Of a stretch of DNA of 64,000 nt, positions 16,767 through 25,788 are shown one piece after another. The translations under genes were made by a program, and so were the position numbers. Within the stretch, counting starts at the first letter, position 1. Each line of letters opens with the position of its first letter. Under the pieces are notes generated by a model that made no database searches, was not told the origin of the DNA, and was given only the letters and a program-made list of their open reading frames with translations. The stretch comes from Rarobacter incanus. Lineage in GTDB: Bacteria; Actinomycetota; Actinomycetes; Actinomycetales; Cellulomonadaceae. The DNA is taken from assembly GCF_006715765.1 (NCBI RefSeq), contig NZ_VFNV01000001.1:1612001-1676000 (forward strand), given 5' to 3'.

Positions 16767-18911
16767 ATGTCATCCAATCTCATGACTGCCGACCTGGTGC
16801 AGCTGGACGTGGCACCTGCCGGTGACAAATCGGCGGTGATCGGCCAGCTGGCGGATCTGATATCGAAATCAGGGCGCGCCGATCGTGACGGACTGATCGC
16901 GGCATTTGAAGCGCGCGAAGCGAAGTTCGCGACTGGAATGCCCGGTGGAATCGCAATACCCCACTGCCGTGCCGACGCAGTAAAAGAACCCGCCCTCGCC
17001 ATGCTGAGGCTGGCCACGCCGGTCGATTTCGGCGCCAAGGACGGCCCCGCGGATCTCATATTTGCGATTGCGGCACCCGACGAATCGGGTTCCGCGCATA
17101 TGAAGTTGCTTGCCAAGTTGTCGCGGGCCCTGGTCAAGCCCGAATTCCTCGCTTCGCTGCGCGCGGCCGCAACCCCGGCCGATGCGGCAGCGCTCGTCAC
17201 CGCTGTGATCGAACCCGCCGCCCAACCGCCGTCACCTGTCGCAGACGGTAACGGGCAAAGCTCCAGCGCGGGTGCTGGCCCCGCGCAATCCGCAGGCACG
17301 GGAGAGCTTGGCGAGGGGAGTGCGGGGCGCTCGTCCGCGAATGAACCCGCAAAACCGGTACTCCTGGCGATCACGTCGTGCCCAACCGGCATTGCACACA
17401 CCTACATGGCCGCGGAATCGCTTGAGGAGGCGGCCAAGGCCGCGGGCGTCGAGCTTCACGTCGAGACGCAGGGTTCGGGCGGTATTGACCCATTCACCAC
17501 CGCGGACATACGCCGTGCGCAGGCGATTATCATCGCCGCCGACGTGAACGTGACGGGCCGCGATCGCTTCGTTGGGATGCCACTGGTCGAATCGGGCGTC
17601 AAGCGAGCGATCTCGGATGGCCCCGCGATGATTGCGCAAGCGGTGGCCGCGATCGACGATCCCAATACCCCGCGGGTTGCCGGAGGCAGCGGCGCGCGGG
17701 AGCAAACTACGAACACAGAAGGCACGGTTTCCGTAGCGAAGCGGTTGCAGCAGGCGGTACTAACGGGTGTGTCGTACATGATTCCGTTTGTCGCTGCCGG
17801 GGGTCTGCTCATCGCCCTCGGATTCCTGATCGGCGGATACGACGTGGCGTTCGTCGCGGGCGATGTGGCGAAGAACTTCTCGCTGTGGAACCTGCCCGAC
17901 GCGCAGACCTACATGCAAAACGGGGCAGAATTGCTCACCGACCGTTCCGGAATGGCCCTGTACCTCGGTGCAGTTCTCACCGCGATCGGGCAGGCCGGCA
18001 TGGGTTTCCTGGTCGCCGCACTATCCGGATACATCGCGTTCGGGCTGGCCGGGCGCCCGGGAATCGCTCCGGGCTTCATCGGCGGTGCCATTTCTGTGGC
18101 AGTCGGAGCAGGCTTCCTGGGTGGCCTGGTGACCGGCCTGATCGCGGGCGGGGTGGCCATGTGGTTGGCGCACTTCCGCCCGCCGCGCTGGCTTGCGGGG
18201 TTGATGCCAGTAGTGATCATCCCCCTGCTTGCAACCCTTGTCACGGCGGGGTTGATGTACGTGGCGCTGGGGCGCCCGCTCGCATCATTGATGAACGCGA
18301 TGGAGACCGGGCTGGGGTCGATGACCGGTGCGTCGGCAGTCGGACTCGGCGCATTGCTGGGGTTGATGATGTGCTTCGATCTGGGCGGACCGGTGAACAA
18401 GGCGGCGTACCTGTTCGCGAGCGCCGGGCTATCCGCGGGTACCCCCGAGGCGTATCACATCATGGCGGCGGTCATGGCGGGTGGAATGGTGCCGCCGCTC
18501 GCGATGGCCCTGTCGACCGCCATCCGGCCGCGGCTCTACTCGGAGGCTGAGCGTGAGAACGGCAAGGCTGCCTGGTTGCTTGGCGCCGCGTTCATCTCGG
18601 AGGGGGCCATCCCGTTCGCGGCGGCCGATCCGCTGCGCGTCATCCCATCGATGATGGCCGGCGGAGCCGTCACGGGTGCGTTGACAATGCTCTTCGAAGT
18701 CGGTTCGCGGGCGCCGCACGGCGGCATCTTCGTGATCTTTGCCATAACCCCGGTGTGGGGATACGTAGCCGCCATCGTTGCCGGGACGCTTGTTTCCGCG
18801 GTCTGCGTCACCGTGCTAAAGGCGCGCAGAAAGGATCGCGGGGCCGCCGCTCGTGAGGCGAGCGCAACTGTTCTGGCCGGCGCAACTGTTTCCGCCGGCG
18901 CGGCGGCGTAA
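16767..18911 (+). CDS. fruA: PTS fructose transporter subunit IIABC
   Basis: Imports fructose and phosphorylates it to fructose 1-phosphate. 714 residues in the order IIA–IIB–IIC. IIA phosphorylation site His66 in GGIAIPHCRADAV; a Gly/Ser/Ala-rich linker; IIB site Cys205 in LAITSCPTGIAHTYMAAESL; IIC with about eight to ten membrane segments, including MCFDLGGPVNKAAYLF and SEGAIPFAAADPLRVIPSMM. I chose ATG 16767 because GAGAGG precedes it. It lies between fruK and ptsH and accepts phosphate from HPr. Confidence 0.95.
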   Translation: MSSNLMTADLVQLDVAPAGDKSAVIGQLADLISKSGRADRDGLIAAFEAREAKFATGMPGGIAIPHCRADAVKEPALAMLRLATPVDFGAKDGPADLIFAIAAPDESGSAHMKLLAKLSRALVKPEFLASLRAAATPADAAALVTAVIEPAAQPPSPVADGNGQSSSAGAGPAQSAGTGELGEGSAGRSSANEPAKPVLLAITSCPTGIAHTYMAAESLEEAAKAAGVELHVETQGSGGIDPFTTADIRRAQAIIIAADVNVTGRDRFVGMPLVESGVKRAISDGPAMIAQAVAAIDDPNTPRVAGGSGAREQTTNTEGTVSVAKRLQQAVLTGVSYMIPFVAAGGLLIALGFLIGGYDVAFVAGDVAKNFSLWNLPDAQTYMQNGAELLTDRSGMALYLGAVLTAIGQAGMGFLVAALSGYIAFGLAGRPGIAPGFIGGAISVAVGAGFLGGLVTGLIAGGVAMWLAHFRPPRWLAGLMPVVIIPLLATLVTAGLMYVALGRPLASLMNAMETGLGSMTGASAVGLGALLGLMMCFDLGGPVNKAAYLFASAGLSAGTPEAYHIMAAVMAGGMVPPLAMALSTAIRPRLYSEAERENGKAAWLLGAAFISEGAIPFAAADPLRVIPSMMAGGAVTGALTMLFEVGSRAPHGGIFVIFAITPVWGYVAAIVAGTLVSAVCVTVLKARRKDRGAAAREASATVLAGATVSAGAAA

Positions 18912-19025
18912 CAAGGAGGCCGGGCCAGGATCGTGCGCCGCTCGTGCAGCGACCCGGGCGGTCGGTCCAATCACGTAGGGCAGTACACATCGAACACGAA
19001 AATAACGAGGTGAAAGGAATCAATC

Positions 19026-19286
19026 ATGGCAAGTCGCACAGTCAAAGTCGGTTCGGCGGTAGGTTTGCACGCCCGACCCGCTGCCATCATCGCCGAGAAG
19101 GCGGATGAGTTGGGGGTCGACGTCTACCTATCGACCCAAGGGGAGGAGCCAGTCGACGCCGCTTCGGCGATGCTGATCATGACGCTCGGCGCCGAACACG
19201 GTGTCGAGGTCACGGTCGAATCGGAAGATCAGCAGGCGGTCGACGCGATCGCGGATCTGGTAGCCGCGGATCTGGACGCCGAATAG
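19026..19286 (+). CDS. ptsH: Phosphocarrier protein HPr
   Basis: HPr, 86 residues, passes phosphate from enzyme I to FruA. Active His15 in VGLHARPAAIIAEKADELG. A serine occurs at position 47 (DAASAMLIMTLGA), close to the regulatory Ser46 of Firmicutes, but actinobacteria generally lack HPr kinase, so no role is assumed. AAAGGAA precedes the ATG. Last gene of the fructose operon. Confidence 0.95.
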   Translation: MASRTVKVGSAVGLHARPAAIIAEKADELGVDVYLSTQGEEPVDAASAMLIMTLGAEHGVEVTVESEDQQAVDAIADLVAADLDAE

Positions 19287-19335
19287 GCGCGATCTTGTCT
19301 CGCGCAGTGGTCCGGCACTTCTTACGGGCAGTGTC

Positions 19336-19470
19336 GGGCCACCTTGCCGCGCGCTGGGTGGGGACGGGTCGCCTTGCCGCGCGCTGGGTGGGGACGGGTC
19401 ACCTTGCCGCGCGCTGGGTGGGCGCAGTGTCGGGCCACCTTGCCGCGCGCTGGGCGGGGACGGGCCACCC
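19336..19470. repeat. 30-bp GC-rich tandem repeat, four copies
   Basis: Four near-identical copies of a unit containing CACCTTGCCGCGCGCTGGGT and GGGGACGGG, one lengthened by about 10 bp, lie between ptsH and the trp leader. The array is open in several frames but has no start signal or codon bias, so I treat it as non-coding. Confidence 0.8.
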
Positions 19471-19513
19471 TGTTACGGAACCGGGGGGCGGAAGCGCGAA
19501 CCGCCTGGCCTGA

Positions 19514-19519
19514 TACGAT
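19514..19519 (+). promoter_or_regulatory. Likely -10 element of the trp leader promoter
   Basis: TACGAT within TGATACGATG lies 6 bp before the leader ATG. Transcription would then begin at or next to the ATG, so the leader peptide is probably read from a leaderless mRNA. I see no convincing -35 element. Confidence 0.45.
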
Positions 19520-19525
19520 GACCCT

Positions 19526-19570
19526 ATGAATTCGATGCTCGCAACACGTGGTGCGTGGTGGCTCGCCTGA
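19526..19570 (+). CDS. trpL: trp leader peptide (MNSMLATRGAWWLA)
   Basis: A 14-codon reading frame ending 34 bp before a perfect terminator hairpin, with two consecutive Trp codons (TGG TGG) near its end. This is the classical design of a tryptophan attenuator: stalling at the Trp codons when charged tRNA-Trp is scarce prevents the terminator from forming. There is no ribosome-binding site; a -10 element abuts the start. It controls the fused anthranilate synthase downstream. Confidence 0.88.
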   Translation: MNSMLATRGAWWLA

Positions 19571-19604
19571 TCGGCGGCCTTGCATTGGAAACTTCAGTAA
19601 CCAC

Positions 19605-19632
19605 AACGACCGCCCCACGGCGGTCGTTTTTT
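19605..19632 (+). terminator. trp attenuator terminator
   Basis: Perfect 10-bp stem AACGACCGCC / GGCGGTCGTT with a CCAC loop, followed by a run of six T. It lies between the leader peptide and the TrpE–TrpG gene. GGCGG just after the leader stop (about 19573) can pair with CCGCC of the left arm, giving a candidate antiterminator. Confidence 0.88.
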
Positions 19633-19676
19633 CGTATTCGCCCGGGGCTAGTCCTAACCGGAAGGATCACACTGCG

Positions 19677-21710
19677 GTGAAAGACAACCTACTCGAAAGA
19701 GTGCTGGGGCCGACCCCACCTCCCGCATACGCGCTGCTATACCGGCAGGGCCACGACCAGGCCGAGATCATCGAGGGCGATGTCGTTGACGTGGACAACC
19801 TGGCAGACATCCCCCTGCACGACGCGGATGGGACGGTCCGCGAGGTGCTGGCGCTGGTGCCCTTCAGGCAGGTGCGCGAACGCGGTTACCAGGCGATCGA
19901 TGACGGCGCGCCCCTGCGCTGCTTGCGCGTGACCGCGCGCCAAGAGGTGCCGGTTCAGATGCTGCGAGAGGCCCTTCCGGCCACCCTGCCGGCGATAGAG
20001 GGGCGCGGCTTCGACGTGCCCGATCAGGACTACATAGCCACGGTCTCCGCTGTCATAGGGGACGAGATTGGCCGCGGGGAGGGCGCGAACTTTGTCATTC
20101 GGCGCGATTTCCTGGCTCAGGCGGATGCCGACGGTGCGCGGGTCGCGACCTCGCTGCTGCGGCGCCTGCTGGAGCGCGAGCGTGGTGCCTACTGGACCTT
20201 TGCGGTCGTCACACCCGACATAATACTCGCGGGGGCCTCCCCCGAGCGGCACGTGTCGGTGAATAACGGGGTTGCCACCATGAACCCGATTTCGGGCACG
20301 TATCGCCACCCGCAGGGGGGCGTGGACCCGGCCTCGTTCAGCCGCTTCTTGCTGGACACCAAGGAGGTCGAGGAACTGTTCATGGTGGTCGATGAGGAAC
20401 TCAAGATGATGTCGCAGGTGTGCGCCGACGGCGGGCAGGTCCTGGGGCCATTCCTCAAGCAAATGTCGAAAGTCACCCACACCGAGTACCTCCTCAAGGG
20501 GCACACCTCGCTGGACGTGCGCGATGTTTTACGTGAAACGATGTTCGCCCCAACTGTCACTGGCTCGCCGATGCAGAACGCGTGCGCGGTCATCGCCCGG
20601 CACGAAACCAAGGGTCGCGGGTACTACTCCGGGGTCGCCGCGCTGATGACGCCGGAGGCAAGCGGAGGGTTTTCCCTCGACGCTCCGATCCTGATCCGGA
20701 CCGCGCAGATCACTCCGGGCGGCGAAGTGCGCGTGAGCGCGGGAGCGACCCTGGTCCGGCATTCTTCGCCACAGGGTGAGGTCGCCGAAACCGCCGGCAA
20801 GGCGGCCGGCTTGCTCGGAGCGCTGGGCCTGGAGGCCGCCTATGGGGCAGGGTTCGGGGCGGGCGCGGGATCGGGCGCGGGATCCTTGCAGATGGCGCCG
20901 GAAGATATCGACGAGCTCACCTCGTCCGCCAGCCGCGTCGTTCCGCAACCGCAGGGCACGCCGCAGCCGGTTCCTGGCGCGCAGACCGCGACCGAGCTGG
21001 CCAACGACCCGCACATTCGCGCCGCGCTGGTCGCCCGCAACCGGATGCTTGCGCCGTTCTGGCTCGCGGAACAGCACGACGCGCGCAGCGCCGGCCTGAC
21101 GGGGCGCCACGCGGTTGTCATCGACGCGGAGGACCGGTTCACGACCATGCTCGCGCACCAACTGCGGCATCTGGGGATGACCGTCTCGGTGGTGCCGTGG
21201 GCGCAGGTCGCCGCCGACGGCGAAATCCCGCTGCCGCCGGACGCGGAATACTTGGACCTGGTGATCGCGGGGCCCGGCCCCGGTGACCCCACGGACCGGT
21301 CCGACCCGCGCATGGCGCGCCTGCGGGCGGCGGTGCAGCGGCGCCTGCGCGACCAGGCGCCGCTGGTCGCGGTGTGCCTGAGTCACCAGGTCGTCGCCAC
21401 CGAACTAGGCCTGGCGCTGGCGCGCCTCGACTCGCCGCGGCAGGGGGTCCAGCTCACCATCGACTACTTCGGGACGCCCGCAAGGATCGGGTTCTACAAC
21501 ACGTTCACTGCGCGGGTGGAGGCGGGGAACTCGTCCCCCGTTCGCCTTTCGGGCGGCGTTGAGGCGTCCATCGACCCGGCAACCGGCGACGTGTTCGCGC
21601 TGCGCGGGCGCGGTCTTGCCACGCTCCAGGGGCACGCGGAATCCATCTTGTCCATCGATGGCATCGATGTGCTGGAGCGGATGGTGCGTCACGCGCTAGG
21701 AAACGTGTAG
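19677..21710 (+). CDS. Fused anthranilate synthase (TrpE–TrpG, PhzE-like)
   Basis: Converts chorismate and glutamine to anthranilate, the first step of tryptophan synthesis. 677 residues. The N-terminal chorismate-binding part carries MNPISGTYRHPQGG, DTKEVEELFMVVDEELKMM and GSPMQNACAVIARHETKGRG; the C-terminal glutamine amidotransferase domain carries the catalytic Cys in VAVCLSHQVVATELG and the His in LQGHAESILS. MNPISGT, CLSHQ and GFYNTF resemble PhzE of phenazine synthesis more than standalone TrpE/TrpG, but the Trp-codon attenuator argues for anthranilate. Fused trpEG genes with an attenuator are known in Streptomyces. GTG 19677 has GAAGGA upstream. The GH6 gene follows 2 bp after the stop. 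Confidence 0.88.
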   Translation: MKDNLLERVLGPTPPPAYALLYRQGHDQAEIIEGDVVDVDNLADIPLHDADGTVREVLALVPFRQVRERGYQAIDDGAPLRCLRVTARQEVPVQMLREALPATLPAIEGRGFDVPDQDYIATVSAVIGDEIGRGEGANFVIRRDFLAQADADGARVATSLLRRLLERERGAYWTFAVVTPDIILAGASPERHVSVNNGVATMNPISGTYRHPQGGVDPASFSRFLLDTKEVEELFMVVDEELKMMSQVCADGGQVLGPFLKQMSKVTHTEYLLKGHTSLDVRDVLRETMFAPTVTGSPMQNACAVIARHETKGRGYYSGVAALMTPEASGGFSLDAPILIRTAQITPGGEVRVSAGATLVRHSSPQGEVAETAGKAAGLLGALGLEAAYGAGFGAGAGSGAGSLQMAPEDIDELTSSASRVVPQPQGTPQPVPGAQTATELANDPHIRAALVARNRMLAPFWLAEQHDARSAGLTGRHAVVIDAEDRFTTMLAHQLRHLGMTVSVVPWAQVAADGEIPLPPDAEYLDLVIAGPGPGDPTDRSDPRMARLRAAVQRRLRDQAPLVAVCLSHQVVATELGLALARLDSPRQGVQLTIDYFGTPARIGFYNTFTARVEAGNSSPVRLSGGVEASIDPATGDVFALRGRGLATLQGHAESILSIDGIDVLERMVRHALGNV

Positions 21711-21712
21711 TC

Positions 21713-22681
21713 GTGGCGGCCCGGTCACGCGGCGCCGCCGCGGTCGTGGCGCTGTGGCTCGCGATTGTCGCGTGCGCCGGTCCGGCGCTGACACCGGCCG
21801 CGGCGGCGCTGCCCGCGCGCGTGTCGAAGCAGTTGTACGTCGACCCGGATTCGCAGGCCGCCGCGGCGGCCCGTACGGCGACCGGCGTGACGGGTAGGGC
21901 GGTCCGTTACATCGCGAAGACGCCGCAGGCGCGCTGGGTAGGCGATTGGAATCCCATCGCTAGCGTGCGGGCACAGGTGCGGGCCTACCTGCGCGGGGCG
22001 CACCGGGCGGGGGCGACGGGTGTGCTCGTTCTCTATGCCATACCTGGGCGCGATTGCGGGTCGTATTCGGCGGGCGGGTTCGCGGCCAGCGACTACAAGC
22101 GGTGGGTCAGGCAGGTCGCCAAGGCGGTTCGCGGGTATCGGCCGATCGTCGTGGTCGAACCGGACGCCCTCATGCAAGATTGCGCGACCGCAAAGACCAC
22201 GCGGCTCGTTGCCTGGGCCGCCAAGACGCTGTCGCGGGCCGGGGCGTGGGTGTACCTCGATGGCGGGCACTCGCAGTGGCGTAGCCCCGCCGATACCGCC
22301 AGGCGACTGCGGGCGGCCGGGATCAAACACGCGCGCGGGTTCTTTACGAACGTCTCCAACTTCAACGCGACAGCACGCGAGCGGCGATACGCGCGCCTGG
22401 TGGCGCGCCAACTCAAGGCCAAGGGCGTGACCGCCGCGCATCGCCACGCGATCATCGACGTCTCCCGCAACGGTCGCGGCGCGGCACCCGGTAATCAATG
22501 GTGCAATCCCGCGGGGCGCGGATTGGGCGAGCGACCGCGCCTGGTCACCGGCTCGGGCTATCTCGACGCGCTGCTGTGGATCAAGGCACCCGGCGAATCA
22601 GACGGGACATGCCAAGGTTGGCCGGCCGCCGGCACCTTTTCACCGGCCCTCGCGCGCGGCCTCTACAAGAACCGACGGTGA
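21713..22681 (+). CDS. Secreted glycoside hydrolase family 6 glucanase
   Basis: GH6 enzymes cleave beta-1,4-glucan with inversion. 322 residues: signal peptide about 1–31 (VVALWLAIVACAGPALTPAAA), then a catalytic domain without a binding module. Key sites: the acid Asp in IPGRDCGSYSAGG, the second Asp in VVVEPDALMQDC, WVYLDGGHSQW, the FFTNVSNFNAT loop and DALLWIKAPGESDG. GTG start 2 bp after the anthranilate synthase stop, so probably read from the trp transcript, an odd pairing. Activity could be endo- or exo-glucanase. Confidence 0.9.
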   Translation: MAARSRGAAAVVALWLAIVACAGPALTPAAAALPARVSKQLYVDPDSQAAAAARTATGVTGRAVRYIAKTPQARWVGDWNPIASVRAQVRAYLRGAHRAGATGVLVLYAIPGRDCGSYSAGGFAASDYKRWVRQVAKAVRGYRPIVVVEPDALMQDCATAKTTRLVAWAAKTLSRAGAWVYLDGGHSQWRSPADTARRLRAAGIKHARGFFTNVSNFNATARERRYARLVARQLKAKGVTAAHRHAIIDVSRNGRGAAPGNQWCNPAGRGLGERPRLVTGSGYLDALLWIKAPGESDGTCQGWPAAGTFSPALARGLYKNRR

Positions 22682-22738
22682 CGGTCGCCACACTGGCAAC
22701 GTTTACGGGCAAAGGACCCACGCGCACACCGATCGGTA

Positions 22739-24139
22739 GTGAAAAATGGACAAATGCCTGATCCAACGACGGAACGCGAACTCGAGCGCGGCCTCAGCAA
22801 CCGCCACCTACAACTAATCGCCATCGGCGGCGCCATCGGCACCGGTCTGTTCATGGGCTCCGGAAAGACGATTTCCCTGGCCGGACCCTCGGTGCTCATC
22901 GTGTACACCGTCATCGGGTTCATGCTCTTCTTCGTCATGCGCGCCATGGGCGAACTGCTGCTCTCGAACCTGGGATACAGGTCGTTCCGCGACATCGCCA
23001 GCGACGTGCTCGGTCCGTGGGCGGGCTTCTTCACGGGCTGGACGTACTGGTTCTGTTGGATCGTCACGGGCATCGCCGACATCGTCGCGGTGGCTGGATA
23101 CGTCGCGTTCTGGTTCCCGAACCTGCCCAAGTGGATACCCGCGATCTCGATGATCGTGCTGTTGCTGGCGCTCAACCTGGTCGCCGTCCGCCTGTTTGGG
23201 GAACTCGAATTCTGGTTCGCGCTGATCAAGATCGTCGCGATCGTTGCACTCATCGTCACCGGCATCGTCATGGTTGCGATAGCGTTCCAGGCCCCCAACG
23301 GCGCGCAGGCATCGCTTGCGAACCTATACAACGACGGCGGGATATTCCCGAACGGATTCATGGGCTTCTTGGGCGGATTCCAGATCGCGCTGTTCGCCTT
23401 CGTCGGAATCGAGTTGGTCGGGACCGCGGCCGCCGAAACCAAGGATCCGGAAAAGAACCTTCCGAAGGCGATCAATTCGATACCAGTGCGAGTCGTGTTG
23501 TTCTATGTGGGGGCGCTAGCGGTGATCATGATGGTCACCCCGTGGCGGGAGATGGCCGCCGACAAATCGCCGTTCGTGGCGATGTTTGCGCTCGCGGGCC
23601 TGCCGGCCGCGGCGTCCCTGATCAACTTCGTGGTGCTAACGTCGGCGGCGTCCTCCGCGAACTCCGGCATATTCTCAACCTCCCGGATGCTCTACGGGTT
23701 GGGTTACGAGGGGGATGCGCCCCGCCGCTTCAAGCGACTATCGGGCCGCAACGTGCCGGCGAGCGCGCTGCTGTTTTCGTGCCTGTGCCTGGTGCCGGGG
23801 GCCGCGCTGCTCTACGGGTCGAACTCGATCATCGAAGCGTTTACCCTGGTCACTACGGTATCCGCCCTGCTTTTCATGTTCGTCTGGTCGATCATTTTGG
23901 TGTCGTACATCGTCTATCGCCGCCGCCGCCCCGCCGCCCATGAAAAGTCCGCGTTCAAAATGCCCGGCGGGGTCTTCATGGCCTGGGTCGTGCTGGGATT
24001 CTTCGCGGCGATGGTGGCGGTCCTGGCGCTGTTCGCAGATACCCGCGCGGCGTTGATCGTGACGCCTTTGTGGTTCGCGATCCTGGCCGTGGCCTGGGCG
24101 ATCTTGAAGCGTCGGCGCAAACGCGTGCCGGTCGCCTAG
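22739..24139 (+). CDS. cycA: D-serine/D-alanine/glycine permease, CycA-like
   Basis: APC-superfamily amino acid:proton symporter, 466 residues and 12 membrane segments. The protein closely follows E. coli CycA from memory: NRHLQLIAIGGAIGTGLFMG, SGKTISLAGPSVLIVYTVIG, GFFTGWTYWFCWIVTGIADI, FVGIELVGTAAAETKDPEK and INFVVLTSAASSANSGIFST. The substrate call rests on this similarity. Start GTG 22739 or ATG 22754; neither has a good ribosome-binding site. The 126 bp to the next, convergent gene are GC-rich with a duplicated GCGTGCGCGGCG motif and no gene. Confidence 0.88.
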   Translation: MKNGQMPDPTTERELERGLSNRHLQLIAIGGAIGTGLFMGSGKTISLAGPSVLIVYTVIGFMLFFVMRAMGELLLSNLGYRSFRDIASDVLGPWAGFFTGWTYWFCWIVTGIADIVAVAGYVAFWFPNLPKWIPAISMIVLLLALNLVAVRLFGELEFWFALIKIVAIVALIVTGIVMVAIAFQAPNGAQASLANLYNDGGIFPNGFMGFLGGFQIALFAFVGIELVGTAAAETKDPEKNLPKAINSIPVRVVLFYVGALAVIMMVTPWREMAADKSPFVAMFALAGLPAAASLINFVVLTSAASSANSGIFSTSRMLYGLGYEGDAPRRFKRLSGRNVPASALLFSCLCLVPGAALLYGSNSIIEAFTLVTTVSALLFMFVWSIILVSYIVYRRRRPAAHEKSAFKMPGGVFMAWVVLGFFAAMVAVLALFADTRAALIVTPLWFAILAVAWAILKRRRKRVPVA

Positions 24140-24265
24140 GGCGTTTTCAAGGACGAGGCCACCCACCACCCCCGCGTGCGTCCTCGCATCGGCCTGCGTG
24201 CGCGGCGATGGGCCTGCCCCGCGTGCGCGGCGCCACCCACCGGGCGGGCGCCGGCCGCCCCGCGG

Positions 24266-25711
24266 CTAGCGCCGCGCGACCACCCGCCGGTGCAAGCCAT
24301 ACGCTGCGACGATCGCCGCGGTCAGGACGACGGTTGAAAGCAGTTGCGACCTGGTCGAGGCCGCCGTCATCATCAGCAACGCGACACCGATCAGCAGCGC
24401 CAGCGTGGCGTAGGTGACGTAGGGGAAGCCGCGCGTGCGCAGGTGCAGCTTTCCCTCACGCTCCAGCCGGGGCCGCAGCCGCAGGTGGGACACGGCGATG
24501 AATATCCACAGGACAAGCAGCGACGATCCGACCGCGTTGAGCAGAACACCCAGTATCTTCTCCGGTAGCCACCAGTTGAGGAACACCGAGATCAGGGCGA
24601 AGAAAACCGACGTCCACACGGCGTTGACGGGTACACCGCGGGACGATACCGCAAGCAGGCGCCGCGAGCCGTCGCCGCGCTGCGAAAGCGAATACGCCAT
24701 CCGCGAGGTCCCGTACACGTTCGCGTTGAATGCCGAAAGCAGCGCAATCACCACCACCGCGGCCATGACAGCGGCCGCCCCCCGCAGCCCGGCGGCGGTC
24801 AGCACCGCGACGAACGGGCCGTCCAACAACTGGGGTGAGTTCCAGGGCAGCACCAGCACCATGATGAAGACCGACCCGATGTAGAAGAGCAAAATGCGCC
24901 ACACTATGTTGCGCGCGGCTCGCACGATGGATCGGTGGGGATCGTGGGCCTCGGCGGCAGCAATGGTGATGATCTCAATGCCACCGAACGCGAAGATTAC
25001 GACAAGCAGGGCGCTCGTGATTCCTGCAATGCCCGTGGGGGCGAATCCGCCGTGGCCCAACATCACGTCCAACCCCAACGCGGGGCGCCCCGGCAGCCAT
25101 CCGCACGCCAGCGCAACCCCGACGGCCAAGAACCCGATGATCGCGGTGATTTTGATGGCAGCGAACCAGAACTCGAACTCGCCGAAGTTGCGCACCCCGA
25201 TCAGATTCACGACCGCAAAGAACGTCACCAGCACCAGGGCAATCACCCACTGCGGCACCGCGGTCAACCAACCGTGCAGGATTTGTGACGCCCCGGTGAT
25301 CTCGACCCCCAGCACCATGATGAGCGTGAACCAGTACAGCCACCCGACCGTGAACCCGGCCCAACGCCCGATGCCCAGTTCCGCGTAGGTCGAGAAGGAC
25401 CCCGACGATGGTATCGCCGACGCCATTTCCGCGAGCATCCACATCAGGAGGATGACGATGACCCCGGCGACCAGGTACGAGACGATTACGGCCGGGCCGG
25501 CCAGCGCAATGCCCTGCCCGGTGCCAAGAAACAGCCCCGCGCCGATAGCCGAGCCCAGGCCCATCATGGTCAGGTGCCGCGCCTTGAGCCCCGTGCCCAG
25601 GCTCGCGGTGCGCAGCTCGGGTTGCGCGGGGCCGGTTGGCGATTGCCTGGAGGACGGGGAGCTTGCAGGATCCGGACGGGCGGCGTCGCCCCGGGATGCG
25701 TGATCAGACAT
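24266..25711 (-). CDS. APC family amino acid permease
   Basis: About 481 residues with 12 membrane segments after a 50-residue polar, Pro/Ser-rich cytoplasmic tail. Motifs: RHLTMMGLGSAIGAGLFLGT, AEMASAIPSSGSFSTYAELG, FAFGGIEIITIAAAEAHDP, and NANVYGTSRMAYSLSQRGDG. Family match is to the AroP/GabP/AnsP group; substrate not resolvable. I chose the ATG at 25711 (MSDHASRGD), since upstream codons look non-coding. Convergent with cycA, divergent from the CNNM gene. Confidence 0.87.
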   Translation of the reverse strand: MSDHASRGDAARPDPASSPSSRQSPTGPAQPELRTASLGTGLKARHLTMMGLGSAIGAGLFLGTGQGIALAGPAVIVSYLVAGVIVILLMWMLAEMASAIPSSGSFSTYAELGIGRWAGFTVGWLYWFTLIMVLGVEITGASQILHGWLTAVPQWVIALVLVTFFAVVNLIGVRNFGEFEFWFAAIKITAIIGFLAVGVALACGWLPGRPALGLDVMLGHGGFAPTGIAGITSALLVVIFAFGGIEIITIAAAEAHDPHRSIVRAARNIVWRILLFYIGSVFIMVLVLPWNSPQLLDGPFVAVLTAAGLRGAAAVMAAVVVIALLSAFNANVYGTSRMAYSLSQRGDGSRRLLAVSSRGVPVNAVWTSVFFALISVFLNWWLPEKILGVLLNAVGSSLLVLWIFIAVSHLRLRPRLEREGKLHLRTRGFPYVTYATLALLIGVALLMMTAASTRSQLLSTVVLTAAIVAAYGLHRRVVARR

Positions 25712-25788
25712 GCATCCAACCCTAAGTCGCCAATCGGCCGACAACATGGGACCGCGCGCCGGTATGGTGCGCCTGCGACAATGGGGGC

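Noticed and set aside
19336-19470. Short regular repeats resembling a CRISPR array
   Set aside because: Units are directly adjacent with no unique spacers and no cas genes nearby; it is a simple tandem repeat.
19677-21710. Phenazine biosynthesis locus, suggested by PhzE-like motifs
   Set aside because: No other phz-type gene lies nearby and the gene is behind a Trp-codon attenuator, which fits anthranilate synthesis.
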